DNA of 53,703 nt from Candidatus Epulonipiscium sp. (GCA_012520595.1 JAAYNZ010000020.1:1-53703), one strand, 5' to 3'; positions 19,742-30,174 are shown, numbered from the stretch's first letter. Numbers and translations: made by a program. Notes: generated by a model not told the origin, from the sequence alone.

Positions 19742-21047
19742 AGCGTTTATGAATGGGTCTATAAGCATATAAAACAGATAAGATAGAAAATAATCCGCCC
19801 AACAATAAAAAAATAGCCAAAACCATAAGAATGATTTTTTTAATGTTAAAAGAAGGAGTAGAAGAGAACTCTTTTTCGGGAGTCATTCCAATTGATCTTT
19901 CTTCTATGGATAAATCATAATCTTTTTGAGAAATAATATTTGCCTTAGCAATAGGCTGGTTGTTATAAGAAAATATAATATATCCCAGTAATTCATGTTT
20001 TTTCACTGATGATTGTATTTCATAAGGCAAGATAGTCATTTTTTGAATTTCTTCTCGTTTTGCACTTTTAGGTAAAACAGTATAAACATCATTTTCTAAC
20101 GTGGTTTTAACCACATCAAAAGATTTTAGTGGAATAGAAGGAGAAGGAGTATTTTTTTTAGCTAATGGTATAAGAGAAAAGTGGTCAAAACCATAGTTTA
20201 GAAGTTCCGTAGTTTCTTCGTACATCTGTGGTTTCTCAGATTTTAAAATAACGCAGATCAGTTCCATTCCATCTTTTACAGCATAGGTTACTAAGGTATG
20301 TCTTGCTTGATCAGTATATCCCGTCTTTCCACCCAAACAACCTTCATAGAGATATTTTGTTTTTCGGTTAGGCAGCATATAGTGCTGATTATGTAGATAC
20401 CGAATATCATTTTTATTAGTAGGAGGAATCTCATATCGAGGGGTTTGAATAATCTCCCTAAATTTTGGGTTTTTAAAAGCTTCCTTAGCAATTAAAGCCA
20501 TATCATAAGCAGTAGTATAGTGCTGTTCATCATGAAGGCCATGAGGATTAACAAAATGAGTCTGATAGGCTTCTAAGGCTTGAGCTTTTTGGTTCATTAA
20601 TTTTGTAAAATCCTCAACGGATCCACTAATGAATTCGGCAATTCCATTAGATACTTCATTTGCTGATTGAAGCATCATACCATATAGAGCTTGTTCTAAA
20701 GTGATTTGTTCTTCTGGTACCATCCATAAATGACTACTATTTCTTTCAATACTAAAAACAGCCTCTTCTGAAAAGGTAACGATTCCATCTAAATCGCCAT
20801 ATTCTAAGGCTAGGTATGCAGTCATAATTTTAGTAATGCTAGCTGGAAAGTATTGCTGATGGATATTTTTTTCATAGATTACTTTTCCTGTTTTTGCTTC
20901 CATCACAATTGCACTCTCTGATAGAATCGTAGGAGGTGTAACATCAGAAGGTACAACGTTAGAAAAATTCAATTCATATGCAAAAATAGTAATATTCATC
21001 ATAAAAATTAAAAAAATACTCATAAACAATCTACCAATGGATTTCAT
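19740..21047 (-). CDS. dacF: D-alanyl-D-alanine carboxypeptidase (DacF/PBP5-like)
   Basis: SITKIMTAYLALE (SxxK), SANEVSNG (SxN), GGKTGYT (KTG); signal peptide; SD AGAGGAG before ATG 21047. Confidence 0.93.
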   Translation of the reverse strand: MKSIGRLFMSIFLIFMMNITIFAYELNFSNVVPSDVTPPTILSESAIVMEAKTGKVIYEKNIHQQYFPASITKIMTAYLALEYGDLDGIVTFSEEAVFSIERNSSHLWMVPEEQITLEQALYGMMLQSANEVSNGIAEFISGSVEDFTKLMNQKAQALEAYQTHFVNPHGLHDEQHYTTAYDMALIAKEAFKNPKFREIIQTPRYEIPPTNKNDIRYLHNQHYMLPNRKTKYLYEGCLGGKTGYTDQARHTLVTYAVKDGMELICVILKSEKPQMYEETTELLNYGFDHFSLIPLAKKNTPSPSIPLKSFDVVKTTLENDVYTVLPKSAKREEIQKMTILPYEIQSSVKKHELLGYIIFSYNNQPIAKANIISQKDYDLSIEERSIGMTPEKEFSSTPSFNIKKIILMVLAIFLLLGGLFSILSVLYAYRPIHKR

Positions 21048-21189
21048 GTGCTTACTCCTCTCTTTTATCACTCTTAAGTATAGCAGAAAATGTATGAAAG
21101 AAAAAGTATGTTTTTTAGAAAAACAAAGGATTTTAAGTAATTATGGCGAATAATTTAAATAGAGAAAAACAAGCTAGGGAGGATCGAAA

Positions 21190-21837
21190 ATGAAGGGGAA
21201 AAAAATATATTTGCCAGTCCTAGTAGGATTTATTATGTTTGTCACAGGCATCATTTATGTAAAATATTCTGTATCTCGTCCTACTTCTATACAAGTAACC
21301 CATAATTCGACGAATACTCCCCTTTTTGAAGAAGAAATCGAAGATACATCGGTACAAAAGACCACATCTATTGAAAGTGAAGAAGAAATGGTATACGTTG
21401 TCCATATTGCAGGAGCTGTTCATAAACCAAATGTCTATACACTGCCATCTGGCAGCCGAGTTTATGAGGTCATTGAGTTGGCAGGAGGAGCAACGGAAGA
21501 TGCGGATCTTGCCGCAATCAATTTAGCTATGAAGATTAAAGACGAACAAAAAATTTATATTCCTAGGATTGGTGAAACATTTGACAAAACTGAAAAAGAG
21601 AATAATAATAGTATTAGCATGCAGCTTGAAGAAGAAAATATGCATAAAATTAACATTAATACAGCAAGTGGGAAAGAGTTAGAGGAATTACCAGGAATTG
21701 GGCCAGTAACAGCAGAGAGTATTATCCAGTACCGAGAGGAAAATGGAAGATTCCAAAAGATTGAAGATATACAAAAGGTTTCAAGGATTGGTCCTAAAAC
21801 CTTCGAAAAAATAAAAATGAAGATTACAGTAGATTAG
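21190..21837 (+). CDS. comEA: ComEA-family DNA-binding protein (SLBB plus helix-hairpin-helix)
   Basis: VVHIAGAVHKPNVYTLPSGSRVYEVIELAGGAT; INTASGKELEELPGIGPVTAESIIQYREENGRF. Confidence 0.92.
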   Translation: MKGKKIYLPVLVGFIMFVTGIIYVKYSVSRPTSIQVTHNSTNTPLFEEEIEDTSVQKTTSIESEEEMVYVVHIAGAVHKPNVYTLPSGSRVYEVIELAGGATEDADLAAINLAMKIKDEQKIYIPRIGETFDKTEKENNNSISMQLEEENMHKININTASGKELEELPGIGPVTAESIIQYREENGRFQKIEDIQKVSRIGPKTFEKIKMKITVD

Positions 21838-21847
21838 GAGGATGATT

Positions 21848-22534
21848 ATGGCTTATCATGCACTAGTTGTGGATGATGAAAAATTAATTGTAAAGGGAAT
21901 TCGATTTAGTTTAGAACAAGACAACATGAAAGTGGATGTAGCATATGATGGAGAAGAGGCTTTACAATTGGCAAAAGCCAATCCATATGATATTATTATT
22001 TTGGATGTAATGTTGCCTAAGTTAGATGGATTAAATGTATGTCAACAAATTAGGGAGTTTTCCAACGTTCCTATTATTATGTTGACGGCTAAAGGAGAAG
22101 ATATGGATAAAATCATGGGACTTGAGTATGGAGCCGATGATTATATGACGAAGCCTTTTAATATTTTAGAATTAAAGGCACGAATTAAAGCAGTACTTAG
22201 AAGAATGCAGTCGAAAAACCAAGGGAAAAAACGGGATGTTCTTGAATTAGAAGATTTAAAATTAGATTTTAATGGTAGACGCGTTTATATTCAAGGAGAA
22301 GAAGTAAATTTGACAGCAAAGGAATTTGACTTATTGGAATTATTTATCAGCAATCCAGGAAAGGTATATAGTAGAGAAATGTTACTAAATACCATATGGG
22401 GCTATGACTATCCAGGGGATGTACGGACAGTAGATGTACATGTTCGAAGATTAAGAGAAAAAATAGAAAAAAACCCCAGTGAACCAACTTATATTTATAC
22501 AAAATGGGGAGTGGGTTATTATTTTAAGGATTAA
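21848..22534 (+). CDS. OmpR/PhoB-family response regulator
   Basis: Receiver DD/D/T/K residues; winged helix YSREMLLNTIWGYDYPGDVRTVDVHVRRLREKI. Confidence 0.95.
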   Translation: MAYHALVVDDEKLIVKGIRFSLEQDNMKVDVAYDGEEALQLAKANPYDIIILDVMLPKLDGLNVCQQIREFSNVPIIMLTAKGEDMDKIMGLEYGADDYMTKPFNILELKARIKAVLRRMQSKNQGKKRDVLELEDLKLDFNGRRVYIQGEEVNLTAKEFDLLELFISNPGKVYSREMLLNTIWGYDYPGDVRTVDVHVRRLREKIEKNPSEPTYIYTKWGVGYYFKD

Positions 22535-23954
22535 TTTTAAGTGGATACACAGTTTACGTTGGAAATTATTGATTACGTATATGATGATTAGTTTTTTGCC
22601 TCTTATGTTTTTTTCTTTAGGTATTTATAATACATTAGAAAAGCATTATATTCAAGAACGAAAAGCGGAATTACAACGTCAAGCCAATATTACGGCAGGA
22701 CACATTGTTGTAACCGGTTATTTAAAAGATTCTACCATAGAACAAAAAAGATTGTTTCACTCTGATATTCAACAAACGAGTAAGGAAATAGGAGCTCGAA
22801 TTATTGTTGTTGACTCAAAAGGAATTGTAAAAAATGATTCAAATAAAGTCGATATTGGAAAGACAATTTTACAAAAAGAGGTTCTTGCTGCTTTGCAAGG
22901 ATCAGATGTTGCTTACAAGCAACCAGGAAGCAATATTATTCATGCTGTTGCTTCGATTAAAGATGATAAAACCCAAGAAATTATTGGAGCTATTATTATT
23001 TCCGCCTCCATTGAAGATATTTATGTATCTTTAAAATCCGTACAAAAACAATTATATATTTTAGTTGTATTAACCACATTAGTTGTAGGTCTCTTTAGTT
23101 TTTATGTATCAGGCGTTCTGATTCGACCGCTAAAAGAGTTGGTACAGGTCATGAAAAAAGTAACAGAAGGACATTTGGACCAGCAAATTCAAGTAAAAGG
23201 AAAAGATGAAATTGCAGAACTTAGTTTAGCTTTTAATCATATGAGTGAACGTTTACTAGAAGTAGATAACTCAAGGCAGGAGTTTGTTGCCAATGTATCT
23301 CATGAATTAAAAACACCATTAAGCTCGATAAAAGTATTAAGTGAATCACTTTTGCTTCAAGAAAATGTTCCAGAAGAAATGTATAAAGAGTTTTTAAGTG
23401 ACATTACTTCAGAAGTAGATAGAGAAACAGAGATCATTAATGATTTATTGGCTTTAGTGAAATTGGATCGTAAAGATATGGCATTATCTTTTGAGAGTAC
23501 ATACTTGAACGAGATGATCCAAAGTATTTTAAAACGGCTTCATCCGTTAGCTCAACAAAGAAACATTGATCTAATCTATGATAGCCGACGAGATGTTTAT
23601 GCAAAAGTAGATGCAATGAAATTAACCTTAGCAATCTCAAATCTAATTGAAAATGGTATAAAATACAATGAAGAAAATGGAACAGTAACGGTTATTTTAG
23701 ATGCTGACCACCAAAATGCTTTTATTACGGTGCAGGATACTGGAATTGGAATTCCAGTTGAAGAACAAAAGAAAATTTTTGAACGTTTTTACCGAGTGGA
23801 TAAAACAAGAGACCGAATGACAGGGGGAACGGGATTAGGTTTATCCATTACCCATCGTACCATATTGTTGCATCAAGGAAGTATTAAACTTATTAGTGAA
23901 GAAGGAGAAGGGGCTACTTTTATCATTCGTATCCCATTACACCAAAATTCATAG
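22479..23954 (+). CDS. Sensor histidine kinase with HAMP domain (true start probably internal to the listed ORF)
   Basis: VSHELKTPLSSIKVLSESLL H-box, NLIENGIKYN N-box, GTGLGLSI G-box; two TMs and extracytoplasmic sensor. Confidence 0.95.
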   Translation: MNQLIFIQNGEWVIILRINFKWIHSLRWKLLITYMMISFLPLMFFSLGIYNTLEKHYIQERKAELQRQANITAGHIVVTGYLKDSTIEQKRLFHSDIQQTSKEIGARIIVVDSKGIVKNDSNKVDIGKTILQKEVLAALQGSDVAYKQPGSNIIHAVASIKDDKTQEIIGAIIISASIEDIYVSLKSVQKQLYILVVLTTLVVGLFSFYVSGVLIRPLKELVQVMKKVTEGHLDQQIQVKGKDEIAELSLAFNHMSERLLEVDNSRQEFVANVSHELKTPLSSIKVLSESLLLQENVPEEMYKEFLSDITSEVDRETEIINDLLALVKLDRKDMALSFESTYLNEMIQSILKRLHPLAQQRNIDLIYDSRRDVYAKVDAMKLTLAISNLIENGIKYNEENGTVTVILDADHQNAFITVQDTGIGIPVEEQKKIFERFYRVDKTRDRMTGGTGLGLSITHRTILLHQGSIKLISEEGEGATFIIRIPLHQNS

Positions 23955-23983
23955 ATTTGTAACACTTTATTTGTAACATTGTA

Positions 23984-25003
23984 ATGGTTATGGGGTATAA
24001 TAATTTTTACGGGGGTGATTTTTTGGGGTATTTTAAAAAACCATATCAATGGCTTTTAGGCATTGGAACGGTTGTGCTTATACTCGTATTTCTATTTTTT
24101 GCTCGTAGTATTGACTTTTCAAATAACCAATCCATGTCCAAAAAAACAGTAGAACTCCAAAGCAATACCATTCAGTTATATTTTGTTAGCCAAGATCAAT
24201 CCAAATTAGTGGGAGAAAATGTGGCTATTACAAAAGAACAAGAGGAAGACATTATTCTTCAGGTGCTAGAGGCATTAAAACAGGGCCCTCAGACTCCAGG
24301 ATTATTTCCAAGTATTCCTAAAAATATAGAGTTTATCGATACTCAATTTGATGAAGAGGAACATATGGTGGAGCTTAACCTTTCCTCTGCTTATTTTGAT
24401 TTAAAAGCAATGGATGAAGTATTTTTTCGAGCATCTGTGGTAAAAACCTTAACAGAACTACCTTTTGTACAGAAAATACAGTTTTTTGTAGAAGAAAAGC
24501 CTTTGTTAGGAACAGATGGGAAACCTTTAGGTCCCATTTCAGCAGAGGACATTATTTTGGAAAAAGTAAATCCCTTAAATACAGAATACAAAGAAATACA
24601 ACTCTATTTTTCGAATCAAGATGCAACAGCCTTAGTAGTAGAAAATAGAACCATTGCTATTAATCCAAACGAACCTTTGGAAAAATATGTGATGGAACAA
24701 TTAATTGCCGGACCTCAAATACAGAATCTACATAAAACAATTCCACCAGAAACAAAAATTAAAGGGATTCAAACCAGTGATGGTATTTGTTATGTGGATT
24801 TAAGCACAGAATTTAGAACAAAACATTGGGGAGGTTCAACAGGAGAAATTTTTACAATTTACTCTATCGTAAACTCTTTAACAGAACTACCACACATACA
24901 AAAAGTTCAGTTTTTAATTGAAGGAGAAAAGCAAGAAACTTTTAAAGGCCATGTAGATTTCAGTAATCCGTTTGAAAGAAATCTAGATTTTATCCAACAA
25001 TAA
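23984..25003 (+). CDS. Membrane-anchored protein with two GerMN (spore germination/maturation) domains
   Basis: Two tandem similar segments: IQLYFVSQDQSKLVGENVAI...KQGPQTPGLFPSIPKNIE and IQLYFSNQDATALVVENRTI...IAGPQIQNLHKTIPPETK. Confidence 0.85.
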   Translation: MVMGYNNFYGGDFLGYFKKPYQWLLGIGTVVLILVFLFFARSIDFSNNQSMSKKTVELQSNTIQLYFVSQDQSKLVGENVAITKEQEEDIILQVLEALKQGPQTPGLFPSIPKNIEFIDTQFDEEEHMVELNLSSAYFDLKAMDEVFFRASVVKTLTELPFVQKIQFFVEEKPLLGTDGKPLGPISAEDIILEKVNPLNTEYKEIQLYFSNQDATALVVENRTIAINPNEPLEKYVMEQLIAGPQIQNLHKTIPPETKIKGIQTSDGICYVDLSTEFRTKHWGGSTGEIFTIYSIVNSLTELPHIQKVQFLIEGEKQETFKGHVDFSNPFERNLDFIQQ

Positions 25004-25014
25004 AATAAAAAAAT

Positions 25015-25056
25015 AAAATACATACAATCATGCCTCATGTTTGTATGTATTTTTTA
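25015..25056 (+). terminator. Intrinsic terminator after the GerMN gene
   Basis: AAAATACATACAA ... TTGTATGTATTTT T-tract. Confidence 0.75.
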
Positions 25057-25297
25057 CACTTATAGATATCCAAGCCCATAATTTGATTTTGCAAGATCCT
25101 ATCCATGGGTTCACGCTCTGATTGTACCTCTCGTTGCTCAAAATATAAAAGAAGGAAGCAACAGGGGATAAAAGTTGCGTATTCGCTGATAGTATGTACT
25201 TGCTTTGTAATTAGGGAATTTTCAATTATGAGTGTGTATCTATATAGCACGATTAGGATAAAATAAAGTGGGTTTAGAAAAAATGGGGTGGAGATCC

Positions 25298-27712
25298 ATG
25301 AAACGACCTTTGGTATGGGGGACCTGTTTGTATATCGCAGGAATTGTTTTTGGAAAAATAACAGATTCTTTATTGCTGTTTATCTTTTTTTGTTCCTTAC
25401 TGTTAGCATTTACTTGTTGGTGTACAATAAAATATAAATGGCTTGGATTTTATCTTTTTTTATGTTTCTTTTTTTTAGGTTTTTCTCGTATGTATGGAAT
25501 GAAAGCAAAGGATATGGATGCTTATTTTCATACATTTTCAGCTTATTTAGAAGAGAATCCAATAGAGGGTACTGTAAAAAGTATTCAGTACAATAAACAA
25601 AAAAAATTTTCAAAAGCTTTGATTAAAGTAAAATGGGAAAATTTTCAAGGATTCCAAGAGAAAGAAAAACTTTTATTTAAGAAAATTCCTGCTATTCATA
25701 TCCAACTTTATACAGAAGAACCAGTAGAGTTACAAATACAAGATCAAATTTGGTTTAAAGGTCAATTAAAGAAGTTAGAAGGACCAAGAAATCCAGGTGA
25801 TTTTGATCAAAAACAGTACGGAAAAATTCAAGGTTTTGATTTTATTTGTTATGGGACCATCGAAAAACGTAATCCTACTACCTCTTTTCATTTTTACTCA
25901 TGGTTACAGCAAGGAAATCAAAAGTTTCAACAGGTTTATGATAGGATTTTACCATCTACACAAGCCGCTGTTATAAAAGCAATGCTGCTAGGAGAGCGAC
26001 AAGAATTAGAAATGGAGACGAAAGATTTATATAAAAAAGCTGGCATTTCCCATATATTAGCCATTTCAGGACTTCATATTTCCATTATAGGCTTATTGAT
26101 CTTTCGTGGATTGCAATGGTTTCGAATTTCGAAACCTATAGGAGCAGGGATTACAATATGTTTACTTATATTTTACTGCCTATTTGTGGGAAACAGTGTA
26201 TCTACTATGCGAGCAGTTATAATGATGAGTTGTATTTTGGGAGGTTATCTATTTCTTCGTACCCCAGATACCTTTACTTCATTAGCCTTTTCAGCTCTTG
26301 TATTATTATTTAAGCAGCCTTTTTATTTATGGGATGTAGGATTTCAGTTATCTTATGGAGCAGTCCTTGGCTTGCTTGTTTTTTCTCCCTTAATAGCAAA
26401 AGCTTATTTTATACCTTCCTGGTTGCGTTCTTCTATGGGAGCTAGTATAGCAGCTAGCCTAGCTACTTTTCCTATGGTAGCCTATCATTTTTATTACATT
26501 CCTTTATATGGGATCTTGTTAAATGTTCTGATTGTTCCTTTTCTTGTATTACTTATCTTTTTTGGTATGATAGCTGGTATTTTTGGCATTTTTTCAGTGA
26601 TGATAGGACAATTTATGGTAGGAATTGTTTATTATATTCTTTTATTTTATGAAGCATTGGCTCGTTTTACAACCCAATTACCCAAAGGGTATTTGCTGGT
26701 AGGTTCGCCTTCTTTCTATTTTCTTTTTTTATATTATATCCTCTTTTTTGTATCAGCTTGGCATTTTTCTAAGGCATTACCAAAGAGAAAAGTAAGCCAT
26801 AAAAGGTACCTTTATTTTTTAGGAATAACAAGTGTTTTTTTCATGTTTTATCTTTTATTTCCTAAGCCATTAGAAATCGTTTTTTTAGATGTTGGACAAG
26901 GCGATTGTACAATTATTCATACATCCACGAATCAGCATTTTATTATTGATGGTGGAGGTTTTTTATTTCATGAAGAAGGACAAGCCAATACAGGAAAAAC
27001 CATTATTTATCCTTATTTAGAATACAAAGGAATACATAAAATAGATGGGATTTTTTTGACCCATCCCCATGGTGATCATATAATAGGATTAATAGAGTTA
27101 GTAGAACTTATACCCATAGACCAATTTTTTGTACCACAAGCTTCTTTAGAAAATCATCCTCTATACCTTCAACTTCTTCATAAAACAAGACAAAATCAGA
27201 TCCCTATTTACCATATAGAAGAGGGGCATCATTTACAAGTCGGAGATATTGGTTTTGATTGTTTATTTGCAGGTTATGGGAATCAGCTATATGAAGAAGA
27301 CAATTGGAACACTACTTCATTGGTTTTATATTTAAAATATAAACAAATATCTTTTTTATTTACTGGAGATATTGAAGCTTCAGAAGAAGAATATTTAACA
27401 CAGAAATATTCAGCTTTATTAAGAGATGTAACGTTTTTAAAAGTGCCTCATCATGGTTCTCTTACTTCTTCAACAGAGTTGTTTTTGAATACAATAAAAC
27501 CCGCAGCAGCTGTGATTAGTAGCGGAAAGAATTCATATGGGCACCCTCACCCAATGGTTTTGCAGCGATATCAAGAAAAAGGTATTCCCATTTATTTGAC
27601 ACAAACAGAAGGAACTGTTATTTGTAAAACCTTTGGAAAGCAAACAAAAGCATATTCGGTTTTAGGAAAGAGAAAGGAACGATTATATGGAAAGGCTCAA
27701 AGAGGATCTTAA
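25298..27712 (+). CDS. comEC: DNA internalization competence protein ComEC/Rec2 with C-terminal MBL domain
   Basis: ISGLHISIIGLLIF, FLDVGQGDCTIIHT, THPHGDHIIGL; SD GGGGTGGAG before ATG 25298. Confidence 0.95.
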   Translation: MKRPLVWGTCLYIAGIVFGKITDSLLLFIFFCSLLLAFTCWCTIKYKWLGFYLFLCFFFLGFSRMYGMKAKDMDAYFHTFSAYLEENPIEGTVKSIQYNKQKKFSKALIKVKWENFQGFQEKEKLLFKKIPAIHIQLYTEEPVELQIQDQIWFKGQLKKLEGPRNPGDFDQKQYGKIQGFDFICYGTIEKRNPTTSFHFYSWLQQGNQKFQQVYDRILPSTQAAVIKAMLLGERQELEMETKDLYKKAGISHILAISGLHISIIGLLIFRGLQWFRISKPIGAGITICLLIFYCLFVGNSVSTMRAVIMMSCILGGYLFLRTPDTFTSLAFSALVLLFKQPFYLWDVGFQLSYGAVLGLLVFSPLIAKAYFIPSWLRSSMGASIAASLATFPMVAYHFYYIPLYGILLNVLIVPFLVLLIFFGMIAGIFGIFSVMIGQFMVGIVYYILLFYEALARFTTQLPKGYLLVGSPSFYFLFLYYILFFVSAWHFSKALPKRKVSHKRYLYFLGITSVFFMFYLLFPKPLEIVFLDVGQGDCTIIHTSTNQHFIIDGGGFLFHEEGQANTGKTIIYPYLEYKGIHKIDGIFLTHPHGDHIIGLIELVELIPIDQFFVPQASLENHPLYLQLLHKTRQNQIPIYHIEEGHHLQVGDIGFDCLFAGYGNQLYEEDNWNTTSLVLYLKYKQISFLFTGDIEASEEEYLTQKYSALLRDVTFLKVPHHGSLTSSTELFLNTIKPAAAVISSGKNSYGHPHPMVLQRYQEKGIPIYLTQTEGTVICKTFGKQTKAYSVLGKRKERLYGKAQRGS

Positions 27713-28676
27713 AACAGGACAGTTTCAAAAGCTATATTTGTTTTATGGAGAAGAAGAATATTTAAAAAAACACTATTTGCAAGAAATTTCAAAAAAAATC
27801 ATTCCAACGGGTCAAGAACTTATGAATATAAGTATATTTGAAGGAAATCAAGTTTCCCCTCAGCAAATCATAGAAGCTGTAGAGACTCTTCCTTTTTTGG
27901 TAGAAAAAAGATTGGTTATTGTTAAAAATAGTGAATTATTTAAAGGAGGAAGGGCAGATGATACTCAAAAAATAGTTGACTTTTTCTCCTTGATTCCTTC
28001 CACTTGCTGCTTATTATTTATTGAATCAGAGATTGATCGTAGAAATAAAGGATTTAAAGCCCTTCAGAAATGGGGACGTAGTGTTACTTTTTCTTATTTA
28101 CAGGAAAAAGATTTAGTTACTTGGATTAAAAAAGCATTCAAGAGAAACAGGAAAAACATTGATACACAAACTACATTATATTTGTTAAGAATCGTTGGAT
28201 CTGACATGGAAAGATTAGAAGGGGAAATTGAAAAGATCATTTCTTATGTTATAGGAGAAGAAATACAAAAAAAGGATATTGATGCAATTTGTATTCCTTC
28301 TTTAGAAGTTAGGATTTTTGAATTGGTAAAAGCCTTAGGGAATAAACAAAGCCAAAAAGCGTTAGAAATTTACTCGAATTTAATTTTGATAAAAGAATCC
28401 CCTCATATGATTTTAGCTATGATTACCCGACAATTTCGGCTTATCCTACAAGTTAAATATTTGCAGGAACAAGGAATGTCCCAAAGTCAAATTGGAGCAA
28501 GATTAGGACTAAGAAATTTTATTGTAAGGGATTGTTTACAACAAGGAAAAGGATTTTCTATGAACACACTAAAACAAGCTCTTCATGAAAGTTTAGAAAC
28601 GGACGTGAATATAAAAACAGGAATCGTAGATGGAGTCTTGGGGGTAGAGATGTTACTGATTAAGTATTCCCATTAA
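27687..28676 (+). CDS. holA: DNA polymerase III delta subunit
   Basis: LYLFYGEEEYLKKHYLQEISKKI; downstream of comEC and upstream of rpsT. Confidence 0.92.
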   Translation: MERLKEDLKTGQFQKLYLFYGEEEYLKKHYLQEISKKIIPTGQELMNISIFEGNQVSPQQIIEAVETLPFLVEKRLVIVKNSELFKGGRADDTQKIVDFFSLIPSTCCLLFIESEIDRRNKGFKALQKWGRSVTFSYLQEKDLVTWIKKAFKRNRKNIDTQTTLYLLRIVGSDMERLEGEIEKIISYVIGEEIQKKDIDAICIPSLEVRIFELVKALGNKQSQKALEIYSNLILIKESPHMILAMITRQFRLILQVKYLQEQGMSQSQIGARLGLRNFIVRDCLQQGKGFSMNTLKQALHESLETDVNIKTGIVDGVLGVEMLLIKYSH

Positions 28677-28702
28677 CTTATATTTTTTAGAATAAGAGAA
28701 AT

Positions 28703-28752
28703 AAAAAGCATAAAAATTGCTCTTTTTTAAAAGAGCAAATTTTATGCTTTTT
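28703..28752. terminator. Bidirectional terminator between convergent holA and rpsT
   Basis: AAAAAGCATAAAAATTGCTCTTTT / AAGAGCAAATTTTATGCTTTTT. Confidence 0.85.
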
Positions 28753-28753
28753 A

Positions 28754-29029
28754 TTATTGTGCCATGGAATTTACCATTTTTGTTAACTGAGAAACCTTAC
28801 GCGCTGCGTTATTTTTATGGAAAATCCCTTTTGTAGCTGCTTTATTAATTTTAGAAACCGCATTTTTTAAGTTTGTTTCTGCTAATGTTTGATTTCCTTC
28901 ATTTACAGCTGCTAATACTTTTTTAGTAGCAGTTTTAACTTGGGATTTTATCATTTTATTTCTTAAAGTTTTCTTAGAAATAATTTTAATTCTTTTTTGT
29001 GCAGATTTAATATTTGCCACAACGCTCAC
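28754..29029 (-). CDS. rpsT: 30S ribosomal protein S20
   Basis: MSVVANIKSAQKRIKIISKKTLRNKMIKSQVKTATKK. Confidence 0.97.
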   Translation of the reverse strand: MSVVANIKSAQKRIKIISKKTLRNKMIKSQVKTATKKVLAAVNEGNQTLAETNLKNAVSKINKAATKGIFHKNNAARKVSQLTKMVNSMAQ

Positions 29030-29184
29030 CTCCTTATTGCGTGGTGTTTTTTAAAAACGTACCGAAACAAAATACATATAAAATAACATGCCTTATTATT
29101 CTAATCGAAAGTTGTCTTAAAGTCAATGCATATATGAAAAAATAGTGGAGAAAATATAAAGAGACAAAAAACAGGAGGGATTTT

Positions 29185-30174
29185 ATGACTTTTTTTCAAA
29201 CAAGAACCGATTTGGCCATTGAAGCTCGGGAGATGATACAAAAAGAAGACCAGACTGGGGAAATTCCAGGAGTAAAAGTAGAGATGGAGCAAAAGGAAGA
29301 CTTAAAATTGAAAATAACAAAAGTAAAAATCATGGATAATAAAGGGGCAGAAGTAATGGGAAAACCAATAGGAACTTATGTTACCATTGAAAGCCCATTT
29401 CTAAAAGAAAATGATATGGATACTCATGAAGATTTTATTCGAATTGTAGGAAAAGAATTAATTCGTTTAAAAGAATTATCAGAAGAAGATGTTATTTTAG
29501 TCGTGGGTTTAGGAAACTGGAATGTAACCCCAGATGCTCTAGGTCCTAAAGTGGTTTCTCAATTAGTAGTTACAAGGCATTTAATGGAATATATGCCTGA
29601 ACAAATCGATGAATCACTTCGTTCTGTTAGTGCTATATCACCAGGGGTTTTAGGAATTACAGGGATTGAGACAGGAGAAATTATTCAGGGCATTGTGGAT
29701 AAGATCGCTCCAGATGTAGTCATTGCTATTGATGCTTTAGCAGCTAGAAAAGCTAGTCGAGTCAATACAGCTATTCAAATGTCTGATACAGGCGTTCATC
29801 CTGGATCAGGTGTAGGAAATAAACGAATGGGTCTCAATAAAGAAACCTTAGGTGTTCCAGTTATTGCAGTTGGAGTTCCTACAGTGATTGATGCCGCTAC
29901 TTTAGTCAATGATACAATGGATCAATTATTAGATACTATGAAAGCAGAGGCAATGAAGGAAGGTCCTTTTTATGAAATGCTACAAAATGTAAACAAAGAA
30001 GAAAAATATCAGTTAATTCGAGAAATATTAGCTCCTTATGTAGGCAATCTTTTTGTAACTCCAAAAGATATTGATGCAACCATTGATCGGCTGGCTCATC
30101 TGATTGCTCAAGGAATCAATATGGCTTTACATCCAGGCTTAGATACAAAAGATATAGGTCGATATATCAATTAA
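29185..30174 (+). CDS. gpr: GPR germination endopeptidase (SASP protease)
   Basis: RTDLAIEAREM, VVGLGNWNVTPDALGPKVVSQLVVTRHL, VIAIDALAARKASRVNTAIQMSDTGVHPGSGVGNKR. Confidence 0.97.
   Translation: MTFFQTRTDLAIEAREMIQKEDQTGEIPGVKVEMEQKEDLKLKITKVKIMDNKGAEVMGKPIGTYVTIESPFLKENDMDTHEDFIRIVGKELIRLKELSEEDVILVVGLGNWNVTPDALGPKVVSQLVVTRHLMEYMPEQIDESLRSVSAISPGVLGITGIETGEIIQGIVDKIAPDVVIAIDALAARKASRVNTAIQMSDTGVHPGSGVGNKRMGLNKETLGVPVIAVGVPTVIDAATLVNDTMDQLLDTMKAEAMKEGPFYEMLQNVNKEEKYQLIREILAPYVGNLFVTPKDIDATIDRLAHLIAQGINMALHPGLDTKDIGRYIN

Noticed and set aside
22479-22534. Overlap of response regulator and histidine kinase ORFs as a frameshift
   Set aside because: Simply an over-extended ORF start for the kinase; both frames are intact with full domains.
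25035-25250. Minus-strand ORF (71 aa) in the GerMN-comEC gap
   Set aside because: No SD, no recognisable motif, overlaps the terminator hairpin; not supported as a gene.
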